From positions 2,623,381 through 2,687,380 of the forward strand of contig JADWOT020000009.1 in the NCBI GenBank assembly GCA_036345935.2: a stretch of 64,000 nucleotides of DNA, written 5' to 3'. The translations under genes were made by a program, and so were the position numbers. This document shows positions 12,458-24,062 of the stretch, in pieces (position 1 is the stretch's first letter; every line of letters begins with the position of its first letter). This DNA comes from Taenia hydatigena. Its lineage: Eukaryota > Platyhelminthes > Cestoda > Cyclophyllidea > Taeniidae. The notes below the pieces were generated by a model. The model made no database searches. It was not told the DNA's origin and worked only from the letters and a program-made list of their open reading frames with translations.

Positions 12458-15400
12458 CTAAAAAGGTAAAAAAACCTGCGAGCGAGGTAAGCAAATCAGT
12501 CTGCTTTTGGCCTCAAAGAGACAGAAAGCATAAGCTCTGAAATACGCGACCGGAAAATTTTGCAGAGACAGCCTCTGAGAGCCTGCCAAAGCCAAAAAGG
12601 CGTGCGGTTGGACTAGGATATTGCTTCATATTTATGATGAAACAAAGCAAACTAAGATGTAAAAACTTGTTAATTCTGTACCCAATGTAGTATATTTATT
12701 GTACAATGCAAATATAGCTACAATTCTAAAAGATATTTTTCAAATTTCGCCAAAGGTATTTCGACAGTATGAAGAACTTTAGAGATAATTCACGAGGTTG
12801 CTTTTCAACCAAATGCACAAGTAATCCGAACTAGCTTCACTAAATGTAATATAGGATTTCTCATTTCTGCATCTGCATCATATAGCATGACTGCTGGCAT
12901 TAATTTTTTAAAACTAAAACTAAAACACAGTAACTATCCTCAGGCTATTAGCATTCCACATTTAATTTAGCAATCGGTTCGCACCAGAAATTTGATGCAA
13001 TCACTTACCATAAACCGGTAAAGAACACATGTCAAATATTTGTCAATGTTTTTGACACAGAGTTCGAACAAAATTAGGGTGGGTATAGTAAAAGGAGGGG
13101 AAAACAAGATTGGAGGACATAAATCACACGTTTTTTACCAGCTGCATAACCGGCTTCTGTTAAGGCTAAGTTTTAGCTTCCGCATCCATATATTCGTATG
13201 TAACTTAACGGCGTATTTTAAAGATGGCAAAAGATTCATAACTCATCGAAGCAATGAGACCAAGGGACAAATTTAAGGCACTTGCCATAACTCTGTAGGA
13301 GTGTCTGTTGGGATAAGTATATTCCACAAGGTTAAGCAAGGTTGATTTCTCCAGAAAATAAGTATTTCAACAATGAGCTACACGAAAACACTTATCCCGG
13401 GTGAAAGTGTGGGCTCTCAATCGTGCTAACAGAGAAGGCATTCACGTCAATGAAGCTGCAGATGAACGTGATAAGTCTAACAACAAAGAAGCCTAATTAT
13501 GATTTATTTGTTGAGAAATGTGAGTAAAGAGCGGAATGTGATTACGAAACTAAGAACTCACTCAGAAGACTCCGTTTTAAGAAAATAAAGGAACAGAAAA
13601 AGACCGATGGACATTAATTCAACGGAGGATCGAGCAAATAACTTCACAGATCAGATTAAAAAACCCATAAGCAGGAGGGGGAAGAAAGCGAGAGGGGAAG
13701 TCACGGTGTTTATAAGTGTTTTTACAATCCTTCAGTAACAAATAAATTAACTCTGCCATTCTACCGAGAAATAAGAAGCAATGCATCCCCTTGCAAGTTC
13801 TTCTAAATAGGCCAACCAATTAAATAATACTATTTGTAAATGATCGACAGTTAGTTGGAAATATAGAATTGGTAATGGAATTGAAAAGGCTCGCGCAAAG
13901 AGAAGGAAGAAATTGCAAAGATGTTTTGTAATTTAGAACGCACATTGCTTCAGGCAGCTAAAATGATTGACCTCAGAGAGCGGCTTACCGAAACATTTCT
14001 AAAAAGATAAATGCCAGTTTCTGAATACGAGGCAATCAGGATGTAACAAGTTATTGAATGATTTATTCGGAATGTGAATAAACTCAAAAGCCAACATTGG
14101 CACTTTGTTATTTGTCATTAATGATTACGATTAATCCATATGAAGAGTCTATAAACCATACCATCATAAAACAAAAAAAATTTGCGCAGTTTCTAATATG
14201 GCTTGCCACAATGACTTATAAGGACTTGTGAAATGGAGTTCGTTATGCGCGTTATGAAGCATGGATAAATGACAATCTACCGGTACTCTTTACTATGGCT
14301 TTGTAGTATTTCTTCTATTTTTGGGCCTAAATGACCCGCCACTCTACACCTGAGTCTCACTTCACCCCTAGGGGATAACCTTCGTTCGGTTGTAGTTTAC
14401 CTGCTCTAAATCAAACAATCATTACAGTTGAGATCGATCTATTCGACACAACTTGAAAGTGAGAAACAGCCAGGAAGAAAGAGACATTCTTACAACGCAA
14501 GACCTTATAGCGCACTTTGGGATGAAAGGGCGATACTGAGCCATCCTCACCCTCCAGGTTGCCTTAATGACATTGCTCCAAGTGATGATTGTCATCTCTT
14601 CGTATTAGATGATAATTGCATGCGAAACGAACAGTCGAGAATTGAAACCAACAGGGAAGCGATTGCTTGCTTCAAAATGCAAAACGAGTGTATAGAGGTG
14701 GAATTAGCGAGCGTATCTGACTGGAAAATCATTACAAATTGTAGTAATGATTATTTCAAAGAAATTTCGACAATTTTCCAATGCAAAAAAACTAGATTTA
14801 TATGACTGTCTTATAAAGCAGTCATAATGTTTGAGTGATGGCAAACTGGCGCACGTCTGGATAGAGGCTTAGGATTTTTGAATTATCAAAAGCACTAGTT
14901 CCTACTCAGTGAAACCGTGACCTCGAGAGTGGCCAAGTTTTGAATGAATTTGCATGCGCTAGCCACGTGTTAATTTGAATATGCAAGTTGGCACTAGCGA
15001 AGAAAACAACAAGACTTTTCAAATGTTTACTCATCTAGTTCAAGCAAAGTGATAATTTATTCAGTAATCACGAACTCGGTTTATTTACGCACAAACAGAA
15101 CGCACTTTATTCCATGTGCATGAGTGAATGAACAATTAAAGAGGACCAGGGGGTTTTTAGGCCATTTCAACTATCGCGGTTGGATACTTTCACATGAATC
15201 ATATAATGAGCTGATGACAACACAAGGTAAAACATCATCGTATGAATGTGAAAATTCCATTAAATGAGAAGTTAAGCTCCCATATTGCGCACCAATGACA
15301 GTGTTAATGGTCGATGCGGTCATGAGAGGCCAAACCACAAAAGGATGCAGAAAAGTTAAAGTTGCAGAAAACTTTTTTTCATTATAATGTGTTCCATGGT

Positions 15401-18400
15401 CTTGCTAATGCATGTGCCAGAAGACCCTCCATCCCCATCTTAGTGAGAAAAAAGATTGGATGTTATGTAAGAGAAATTTCTGATGGGGATCTTGCCGACT
15501 AAAGTAATGGTTTCCTTTGTGCATTCTCGCAATAAAAAAGTACTAACATTGAGTATTTTAGTAAAGTTCAAAGTAAAGTAAGTACTGCTTCCTTCGCCCT
15601 GAACTACGGCATAGTTCTAGTGTGCTTGAAAGTAGCTGATGTGGCAGTTGGTTTCATCCAAAATCCGATGACCTCCTTAGACATCCCAAGTTACAATTTT
15701 AAGAATGGGATTTAAGATGCGACTGATTTAAGAAGCATTAAGTTTGCCGTATCCCCAATTTCGCAATTTCGAGCGACTGATTATACCAAATTCCCATAAA
15801 AACTTAACCATTTTACGGAATGCTAATTCAAGAGGAGTTACAAGGTTTAAAGAAAACATAACATCGCATGGTTTTACGTCAAAAACATTCATCGTAAGAA
15901 CCAATCTCTTTTACAATTAACACTTATCAGTAAAAAGCGATGATTGTGATGGTGACGGTGATGAAGAAAGTTTTAAAAGCATTGCCAGCGGTGACTGCAA
16001 CGAGTAACTTAGTGTGCAAGAATTCCATCCCTGCGTACCTGATCCTTCAGATCCAAGTTGAGCTCCGGTCGAGCAATTAGGAGTCTGACCATGTCTAGAT
16101 TGCCACAATCGATGGCACACATTAGTGCAGTGTTGCCGATTTCGTCCTGCGCATTCACGTCGGCGCCATGACGCAGCAGCAGCTCTACTACCGTGGTATT
16201 CGCCTTCCGCGCCGCCAACATTAGCGGCGTCTGACCCGGCGCTGTCCCTGCCCGAGCGTTCACGTCGCCTGCCGCTAGGAGACGCTCCAAAACCGGTACT
16301 GCCGACGCGTCTATCGACTGTGTTCCGGGCAACACGGCGACAAAATAGACAAATGTTACATGAATCCTCATTTAAACTGCACACCCTATGGTCTACAACT
16401 ACCCAGTATCTACCGCCAATGGTGGTATGGAGTTCATATATTTGTAAGGGAAGTTCATGCTATGTATCAAGAATTGATCTTTGACAATAGGACAACTTTT
16501 TAAAATAACCACTCTTAAACAAGCCAGTCCCCACCTTTATCGATGGTACTTTGATTTTTTATCTTGGGTTGAGTAGACGTGCCCATATTTCTTCAAACGT
16601 AATGAATCGACCCAGAAAATCGTGGTCTCACCTGCCAAAATCCTCTGTTAACTTAATGTAGCATTAGGCTCTTCATATTGGCCAAAAGCGGAAAGTTATC
16701 ATGTAGTCAGGTGTCCAGAATCAAAAAGATATCCCACAAAATAGCTGATTGATTATAAAAAAGGCTGTCAAGGCTGACTACTGGGAATTACCATACATAG
16801 GACTGTCCTTGACAGGTGTGCAGCAATGAAAAGCAATCAAAAGTTTCATCAAAGTGCTGTGCATAAACCCTCCTATCAAGCAGATATCCGCAGATTTTTG
16901 CCTTCTTTCGGCATAAATTGCCGCGGACATCACCACTGTTGATTGGCAGTCTAAACATTACTGATATACGATGCGCAGGCATCATAAAATGCTTAGTGTA
17001 TGGATGTAACATTAAATCCCCGTTCTGACTTGAGTACCCTTCGCATTATGAAACGTGTAGCGCAATTGCCGATACCGTGCAGAATCCTTTACGCAGAATG
17101 CCAAGAGAGACTATCACTTGAATATATTATTTTTGCGTTTTACCTCAACGCAAATAATGGCGAACAATCCACATTCTATGTTGAAAAATACCTTATGTTT
17201 AAGCTGTCCAAGAAGGATCATGACATTTGATATAGAGAGCAGAATTTCTGGCAGACAATGTGAGTAATACAGAGACTTGCAAGATACTTCCAATAGTTCA
17301 CCTCGCTGTTCACAATTTTTTGTAGTTTATTTTCCGAGACCCATCTAGCACCTGGTACGGAATGCTACTTAATCCTCATGAGGAAACACTACTAATTTGC
17401 GTCACTCAACAGCTGCACATTACGAGTCGTTTTTAACTGCACCGTCTACAATAATTCATGCGAAGAAATTGAGATAGATTACGGCATTTGCCACAGAGAT
17501 GCTATTTGCGGGCGCTGCAATTCTCGTATACACTCAAGTAAAGTAATGAAGCTAAACAAACTTATCTGCCATTTCGACAGTGCAGTTTCTTCGTTTAGTT
17601 ATACTCCCTACTAAACCAACCCTATTACTGTGGCAACTTAACTACCTAGCAACGTGGCATAACTGATTTAAAGGCCCCAAAATTTCAAAGATGCAAACTG
17701 GCCCAAAGACGAACTAATATTTCCTACATGCTCCATTTCTACGATTGTAAGCCACACTTGAACAAACTTGTTGGATCCCTTGAAAAACTGACGATAAACC
17801 CCTTAATATGACCTGCTCCGTACTGAAATACGCAGAAGGGAGGCATTGAAGGGATGGCACCATGCTTTCGATAGATTAATTAAGGAGGTCAAATTCTTTT
17901 GAAGATTGCACATAAACAATAGCCAGCTTCTGAAGCACCTAGAAGGTGCAGGTTATTTGAGAATGAGATAAAAATAAAAAAGGAACGAATCCACAGCATG
18001 ACTTTAAATGCTGCTACAATCAATGGTTAGGCAAATTCGCGTGGCAATGTGACTGAAATAATTATGAAAAAAATATATAAATGATATAGTTACATCATGA
18101 GAACCAATTTTGCTATTAGTTCACTCGCCAAAAAGTTAAACATGCATTCGCTTCCAAACCACCCACTTTTATTTGTACAAATTTTCAACGAGCAAGAAGA
18201 AATCGAATGCAGCGCACAAATTCACTGACTTATAAGCAGCATAACCTTTATAAATGAATGTTTCAGTGTTTAAATTATAAGCTGCTACATTAGCCTACTA
18301 ACTGAATTTGAAGTGGTCTCATCAAGCATTAAACTGCGCCCCTTTATGATTAGCTAGTTGGCTTGCCACAAAATACTAGTATGTCTCGTGGATGGTAATT

Positions 18401-21400
18401 GCCCCTGCATCACCTTTTTCTCACCAATAGAGAATTTCTAAGTAACAAACGATCATTAACATAGAGGTTTATCAAATAAAGTATTGCCCAGGTCATATTA
18501 TGCTGAAAAGGTTTAAAACCAAATGCACAGAACAGCAAAGCAGAGAATACATCATTAAGTGACGAAAACCTCACTCTAGTGTTAGCAGGCAAACCAGAAA
18601 CAAAGAAGGGTTAGGAAGACATTTAAACAGGAAGGTAATAACGATGACTGCTGATCAAACGAAATCACCGAGACTCACCTGACTAGCCAACTACATTGAG
18701 GACGAAATTGGATAAATACAGATAAATACATTTTGGTATTTTGCCAAGGGCGAATGGAGGTCACAGTTCGGGCTTGCACTTAAATGAGTACTTCCGTTTG
18801 ACTTATCATTCCGTGAAGGCTCTGGATTTTCGACATCGATAGGGACGGAATAAGTCGAGTTTGGACAACCATTTGGACACATTAACGCACATAAATTTGT
18901 AAGTCACTATCCTGAGTACAAAGTAAAAACGCTGTTGGGCTGCCAATCCCACATCAATACATTAGCAGTATCCTTATGCGTTTCATTAATCCAAATCAAC
19001 TACTTCGGAGCAGAGGTAGCGACCAACTAAAAACGCATCATTCTTAGCAAGAAAGAAACTTCCAATTTGTCAAATGGCCTCCTTCATTGGAGCTGAAAAT
19101 GTCATTTAGGTAAGATGAGAACAATTGAATTAATTCAAAACCACAAACTGACTACAATGTGGTCTTTAAATGAGAAATTGAAGAGTAGTGAGCTCAGTGA
19201 ACTAAGGAGGAATTCTGAATTGCTACTCCATCCCAACAGCATGAATCGTGGGATTAGGAAAACCTAGGATATATTTCATTCAGTTCAATGGGCCTTTTAA
19301 AATGGTAGTTACATTATTAAACAGACTGTTAGTGACTTCAAGTCATTCGAACGTGACAAGATGGACGATCAGAATAAAGGAAGGAATCTAAAGTTGCCAT
19401 CTGATAATGCTTACATCACTGATGGCGGCGATCATGATGGGAGAGAAGCCAAAAGCATTTTTCTTGTTAGCGTCCGCGTAACCGGTGTTAAGGATGAGCG
19501 AGACGGCACGCCAGGCACCATGACCCACAGCGTAATGAAGGCATGTGGAACCCTGTAATGCAGGCTCAGTTAGAAAATTCACCAGTGACTAATTAGAGGT
19601 AAAAACCACCGCAATCTTCAGTCTTTACAAGGTCTCTGCCACCGATAAATTATTAGCCTCAAGCAATACAGATGAATATTCTTTTCTCGGGAAGGGAATT
19701 TGTTGCCAACAAAAAATCTATGCATACCTATAGCTTAGCTATTTGCGCAATAGTCTATTGATTCCCTTCCCATAGTATCAACCTAGATGACCTCGCCTCA
19801 TGAGCATGAAAAAGTAGCCTACCCGAGTCGTAGGCATTCGCACGAATAGGCAAAGGAGTTGAGGAGCACTGTTGTAGAGGAAGGCAAACAAATCCTCCAT
19901 CTGCTCGAGATCAATGTGCGTTTGGCTCACCATATCGAACCAGGATTTGCGTACTATGTCCAAGTGTTCTTGCTTAAATGAAAAAACACATGTTATAAGT
20001 CAGGCACTCGATTTAGACGACGATAGATTTCGAACTAGAAACCCACACGTCGGTGGTTCTCTGCTCTCCAATATTTATAAGCAGTAGATATCTTGTTTTT
20101 TTTTAATTTCAGAATCGAAAACAAAGTTCAAAAAGCACTTTAATACATGATTTTAGGCATCTAAGTAGTTTCAACTTATAAAATACTTTGAAATGGTCTC
20201 TCGCCTAAGCCAAGGTAACAGTGAAATGATGTTACACTTTTGGAAATAATTTTGGGATATGATTTATTCAAATCCATAGTTAAGGAATAAAAAACCGGAA
20301 ATCGGGGTAAACTTATCAAATAAACAAGTGAAAATTTTATTTTAAATGCTTTCAATAAGTTTTTCACTTAAAGATTTAGGCAACACTGTATTCATTAAGA
20401 AGTACTCTTCTATTTAAAAAAACGTGAGGTTGACAATTCTCACCATATCATTAGTCAGCGTGCCGCCAGAAGAAGACAAGTAGAAACTACTGAGCGCCTC
20501 CACCGCCTTTCGCATTTCCGTTGTGACCTGGTATCTGCAAATCAACCCCCCAACAAGGATTAATCGCCCGACAAATGTGAAAACGCAATACGATATGCCA
20601 AAGGCGCAACAATTACGTGTAATTTCGAAGAGGAATGTTGGGAGAATTGGCTCGATATACAGCAGTAGTTCCCGACACGGGGCTCATTGTCCTGAAAAAG
20701 TTAAAGCAATTATATAACTTCACTGAGTGGAAAAGAAGGGAAGGCCACTCATTTTACCTTGCAACTGGTGTTCGACGGAACTGCTGATGGTGTAGAGTGG
20801 ATATCGAATCAGAATCTTCTGGGGGCGTAAAGGTTGGTGAACGCCCTACCTCAACAGTTCGAGAAAATGACGGCTGGGGACGCTCCGATGGAAGCGGTGG
20901 AGTTGCCGCCTTGGGTGAGGGACCATGTGGCAGTGGACTCATGCTGCGCTTCGGAACTTCCTTATCAAACCACGTCTCAACCATGACATTTTCAGATATG
21001 TAACGTTTCTGCGAATCGGATGTCGAGGCTGGCTGAGTCGACACCACCTCCTGAAAGCGAACGAAGAAAAGAATTAGTTGCGCTTGGTCTAGACTCCAAT
21101 CATCATAGTTGAGAATGGCACAAAATGCTTAAGGTCAAATAAATTAAGCATTCGTCTGTACAATTATTTACAAACGTAGGCTACCTGGAAAAGTCGAACT
21201 TTACACGAAAGCACATACGCAGTGAAGGCTGAGTGAGCATAACTGCGCTTTGTGGAAGGTGATCGGGTACTAAATCATCAAACCATTCCAATTCACAAAA
21301 AACACGACACTCCATAGTGCTATATTCATCCTCGTTTCCCAATGGCAAAACGAAAGAAGGAAGATCCTTGAGGGGATATAATCAAACAAATGTAGGCAAC

Positions 21401-23658
21401 CGCGATTCAAGGATATGTAAGAAAAATGTTTGCCAAAAATTACAGGTTAGCGAGAAATCTGGTGATTTCAAGGGATTCAAATCACTGTAGAATTTCTATT
21501 TGTGAATTCAATCTTAAGGACTAGCACTATCGATTTAAAAAACGCAAATACCTAATATATAAACGCAAATTCGAAGATAATTTTATCTGATTAGGTGCTC
21601 TGACAACGTTATAGCCGTATTTGCCATCATTGTTTCGAACAGAAGAGGATTTGTCCATGAACGCACTTCTCTTCCGCACAACAATCTATGTTATTCAATC
21701 TGTGCAGGCAAAAATCAGAACCAACTTTATTCAGTTAAATTTTTACTGCTGCGATAGGTTTCAGTTCGCTATATAAAAAACTGCAATATCTACAATCTTC
21801 TGCCCATTAACAAAAAAATTATAATCGAGAAAAAAGTACTAAGTGATGGCAACTTCTAGTAGACAGGGATTCCTAAAATGCGCTGGGAAGTGAAACTGAT
21901 TGACCAAGACACTTTCTCCAAGTTAAAAGTGTCAAAAGCTCACCACTAACACGAGTTAAGAGGATCATAAACATGGTGGGCCAAATGACCTTTTTTGAGT
22001 CCTTCAGTACTGCACTAAGAGAATCAATGAGCGCGCTTGGCGGTGGCTTTCCTTCACCGCTAGTTTCGAAGGTTTCCGAGGAGACCTTGCCCTCCTTGTC
22101 CACGTGACCAGCGATGCGTTTGATCCTATACGTCGTCACCCTCCGACTGGCTGTCTCCGTGGTCGCGGTAGAACGCGGAGTCGGCGGTGGTGGTGAGAAC
22201 GCCCGAGGTTCGGTTAATGTCGCTTGGCTCCCCGTCTCCACGCGTCTGAAGAAGCACTCTGTAGATCCACTGAAATCTAACGTCACTGGTGACTTATCTG
22301 TCGGTGTGGGAGTGTGCAATATACCCTGGGAGCGACGAATCACCAAGTCTGTATTGATCCCCAGGTTTCTACGTGGAGGTTCGGAAGCTGTTCGCTTGCT
22401 CACCATAAGGGGGCGAACGTCCAGTCCGACAGAAAACATTTGTGGTTTCGGTGGCGCAGATGCCACTGTTGGTGGCACTGACGTTGCTTCTGCTTGTCTC
22501 AGCTCCTCCAAGCGCTCAATAAGGCGACGAATGAAAAGAGATACATCGGTACGGCTATAGCGGTAGAGGCTTTTGATAAAGGTTCGATCAGCATTCGGAT
22601 ATTCCGTGCAGATGGACCTCAGAAGACGTGCAAAGTACTCATCCAGATCGTCCGTCATGCAAGCGGAGTTCCGTTTGTCCTGCGAATGGGCAGGATCTGT
22701 GGTAAATCCTCTTGTGGAAGTTATTGGTTTTACGCAAACCCCAAAGTTGCGTAGAAGAGGAGGTCCATTAACATAGGCGGCCTGAGATACGGTACGTTGT
22801 TTTGAGGGTGTAAGTTGTGACGCAGCATCCCTACAAGTGGGACGTTTACGCTTAATCTCCTCGGTGAAGTAATGGCTAAGCCTTTCCCAATAGATAGGTG
22901 GAAAGTCAGCAGGATTCACGGAGCGAGAACCAGTGTCAAGAAGGAAATACTGGTTTACATCGGAGTCACCAACACCAACTGAATGTGTCACTTTTGTCGG
23001 CACAGGAGTCTGGTAGTTGAGTGGTGCTATTTCAGCTTGAATTTGAGGCTTTCGTCGTGTGGTAATGGTATCTTCAATTATCTCTTCGTCATACTCGTCC
23101 CCACCGTCGTCAATGTATGCTGTTTCTTCCATCCGCCCCATCAGTTCCATTTGCTTCATTCGTCTTTTTTCTTCCTCTTCCTCTACCCGCTGCTGTAACT
23201 GCGCTTCACGCTCTGCAATTTTTTGCTCCCTTAAACGAAGCTCCTCCTTTTTCAAGGCTTCGTCGTAGAACTCGCTACGAAGTCTTCGAGAAGTCCCAAA
23301 AATTAGGAACTCATCTTGACCACTTTGAAATTTTACTGATTCTTCGGTCGGTGAAATGACTTGGCGCGTGATTGGTTTTACGTAAGCAACATTGCTCTCG
23401 TATAAACCATTCTGACGATGTGTTTCTGCAATAAATTCATCGGGAGTGTCTACGTGTAGGCTAAGACGTTGTGGACGTGACGGTAGGTTACTGAAAGCCG
23501 ATGTTTGTATATGTTGCTGAAAATGGCTTTCTGTAGGATGTGAGTTGACATCATCATCACGGATGTATGAAATGCATTCTTGTGCACGAACAGTTGAGGA
23601 TAATGGGTTTCTAACCACAGTTGACTGTAGCAACGAATCCATATTTAGCCCGTAGGAT
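12344..23658 (-). CDS. KANK: KANK-family ankyrin-repeat protein
   Basis: KANK proteins are adaptors at cell-matrix adhesions: the N-terminal KN motif binds talin, a coiled coil binds liprin, and five C-terminal ankyrin repeats bind partners such as kinesin KIF21A. Seven minus-strand exons are readable: 23658-21990 (or -21944), 21050-20758, 20534-20444, 19972-19823, 19552-19415, 16317-16039 and 12457-12344. With the 21990 donor the frame is continuous for 906 codons (905 residues). The order is an acidic/charged coiled coil (about residues 130-170), a low-complexity linker, a helical KANK-type pre-ankyrin domain, and five ankyrin repeats carrying GSTCLHYAVGHG, GQTPLMLA, GNTALMCA and EGSTALSIAEAGG. 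The pre-ankyrin part (RKSWFDMVSQ) fits the EWFRISSQ region of vertebrate KANKs. I see no KN motif at the N terminus. The identity rests on ankyrin sequence and order; the function in this animal is inferred. Confidence 0.9.
12458..16038 (-). other. KANK intron 6
   Basis: A 3.6-kb intron inferred from the flanking exons. Several open frames occur on the plus strand (for example 14428-14805, 125 codons), but none has recognisable content. I see no gene nested in it. Confidence 0.6.
16039..16317 (-). CDS. KANK: KANK exon 6: ankyrin repeats 2-4
   Basis: This 279-nt exon of 93 codons is in phase 0 on both sides (acceptor GGAACACAG, donor CAG|GTACGC). It holds GDVNARAG, GQTPLMLAARKANTTVVELL, HGADVNAQDEIGNTALMCAI and RLLIARPELNLDLKDQ. 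This is the clearest evidence for the family, since the GDVNA..GQT, GADVN..D and GNTALMCA blocks are the KANK-specific ankyrin signature. Confidence 0.95.
16318..19414 (-). other. KANK intron 5
   Basis: A 3.1-kb intron inferred from the flanking phase-0 exons. It contains a short 10-bp tandem duplication (GATAAATACA twice near 18712). No gene, RNA or recognisable mobile element is seen. Confidence 0.6.
19415..19552 (-). CDS. KANK: KANK exon 5: ankyrin repeat 1 and start of 2
   Basis: This 138-nt exon is in phase 0 on both sides (acceptor CATTACAG, donor GAT|GTAAGC). It encodes GSTCLHYAVGHGAWRAVSLI and then NKKNAFGFSPIMIAAISD. These match the first KANK ankyrin repeat (GNTALHYSVSH type) and the AGYTPIMLAAL segment of the second. 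Confidence 0.9.
19823..19972 (-). CDS. KANK: KANK exon 4: pre-ankyrin domain
   Basis: This 150-nt exon is in phase 0 on both sides (acceptor TTTCATTTAAG, donor CGG|GTAGGC). It encodes QEHLDIVRKSWFDMVSQTHI and a helix ending NSAPQLLCLFVRMPTTR. It aligns residue for residue in spacing with the vertebrate KANK segment running up to the first ankyrin repeat. Confidence 0.85.
20444..20534 (-). CDS. KANK: KANK exon 3: pre-ankyrin helix
   Basis: This 91-nt exon lies between a CTTGCAG-like acceptor and an ATG|GTGAGA donor. It restores phase 0 and encodes YQVTTEMRKAVEALSSFYLS and a short Gly/Thr stretch. It corresponds to the helical segment that precedes the ankyrin block in KANK proteins. Confidence 0.8.
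20758..21050 (-). CDS. KANK: KANK exon 2: Ser/Pro-rich linker
   Basis: The acceptor is GCTTTCAG and the donor is AAG|GTAAAA. The exon enters in phase 0 and leaves in phase 2. It encodes a Ser/Pro-rich, probably disordered linker (EVVSTQPASTSDSQK near its start, SPLPHGPSPKAATPPLPSE in the middle) that precedes the pre-ankyrin helices. Confidence 0.8.
21051..21989 (-). other. KANK intron 1 with an open minus-strand stretch
   Basis: Between exon 1 and the exon at 21050, a minus-strand segment from about 21371 to 21185 is open for some 62 codons (it contains CRVFCELEWFDDLV). It is bounded by a CTCAAG acceptor-like site and a CCAG|GTAGCC donor. Its phases do not fit either neighbour as I read them, so I left it out of the model. 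It may be an alternative exon or chance. Confidence 0.3.
21990..23658 (-). CDS. KANK: KANK exon 1: coiled coil and linker
   Basis: The start ATG at 23642-23640 is the first in the frame after an acceptor (CACTTTCAG, exon from 23658). The product has a charged coiled coil (EALKKEELRLREQKIAEREA and following), an acidic patch (DDGGDEYDEEIIED) and three related short motifs (NFGVCVKP, FSVGLDVRP, NLGINTDLV). Pro/Ser-rich linkers (SPPPPTPRS) follow. The 3' boundary is uncertain. The frame-compatible donor at 21990 (AAG|GTCATT) is weak, whereas a consensus donor at 21944 (G|GTGAGC) ends in phase 1 and cannot join the next known exon without an extra one. Confidence 0.8.
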
Positions 23659-23668
23659 CTGAAAGTGA
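23643..23668 (-). promoter_or_regulatory. Acceptor 16 nt before KANK start codon, possible trans-splice site
   Basis: A pyrimidine-rich TCACTTTCAG lies 16 nt upstream of the KANK ATG. No upstream KANK exon is evident, and the preceding gene ends only about 405 bases away. In flatworms such an acceptor is often where a spliced leader is added. This could equally be a normal cis acceptor for an unfound 5' UTR exon. Confidence 0.4.
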
Positions 23669-23746
23669 CCTATAAAGCCAAAAATAAAGTGGCTGGCACA
23701 TCCGAAAACAGGGAGCAGAACGCAATTTCTTTCAGCGTCCTGTTAA

Positions 23747-23752
23747 TTTAAT
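23747..23752 (-). terminator. Possible polyadenylation signal of the micro-exon gene
   Basis: The minus strand reads ATTAAA about 310 bases past the stop codon at 24063, just before the KANK leader region. It is the best poly(A)-signal candidate in this short intergenic gap; the motif is common by chance. Confidence 0.3.
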
Positions 23753-24062
23753 AGGCAAAGAAATCTAAGATCAACTATTCTTTGAAGAGCAATAATAACT
23801 GTGTATTTAAACCATCTAGTAAACCATGCAAGTTCTCAGGCAAGAACCGTTAATGCTTGGTAACAGCGCGCCGACGATTCAACAAAATATCCCTTACATA
23901 AATGTAAAAAAATAATGGGGGGGAATGCCGTTGTGATTCTGATAAGAGACGGTAAAATGTGTTGCTCTAGTGATAAAAGACGGTGAAAATGAGGTTGTCA
24001 ACATAAGACATTAAGAAGACAATTGACAGAAAGGAGAACGAATCTTACAAGTTGTCAGAGAA

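Noticed and set aside
14428..14805. 125-codon plus-strand frame inside a KANK intron
   Set aside because: No recognisable domain, and no matching splice or promoter evidence for a nested gene.
15917..16384. 155-codon minus-strand frame overlapping ankyrin exon 6
   Set aside because: An alternative frame of the same bases; the other frame gives clear ankyrin repeats.
20030..20080. tRNA-like box B on the minus strand (AGTTCGAAATC)
   Set aside because: No convincing box A, acceptor stem or anticodon arm could be folded by eye.
22114..22560. Plus-strand frames over KANK exon 1
   Set aside because: Antisense shadows of the long minus-strand coding exon.
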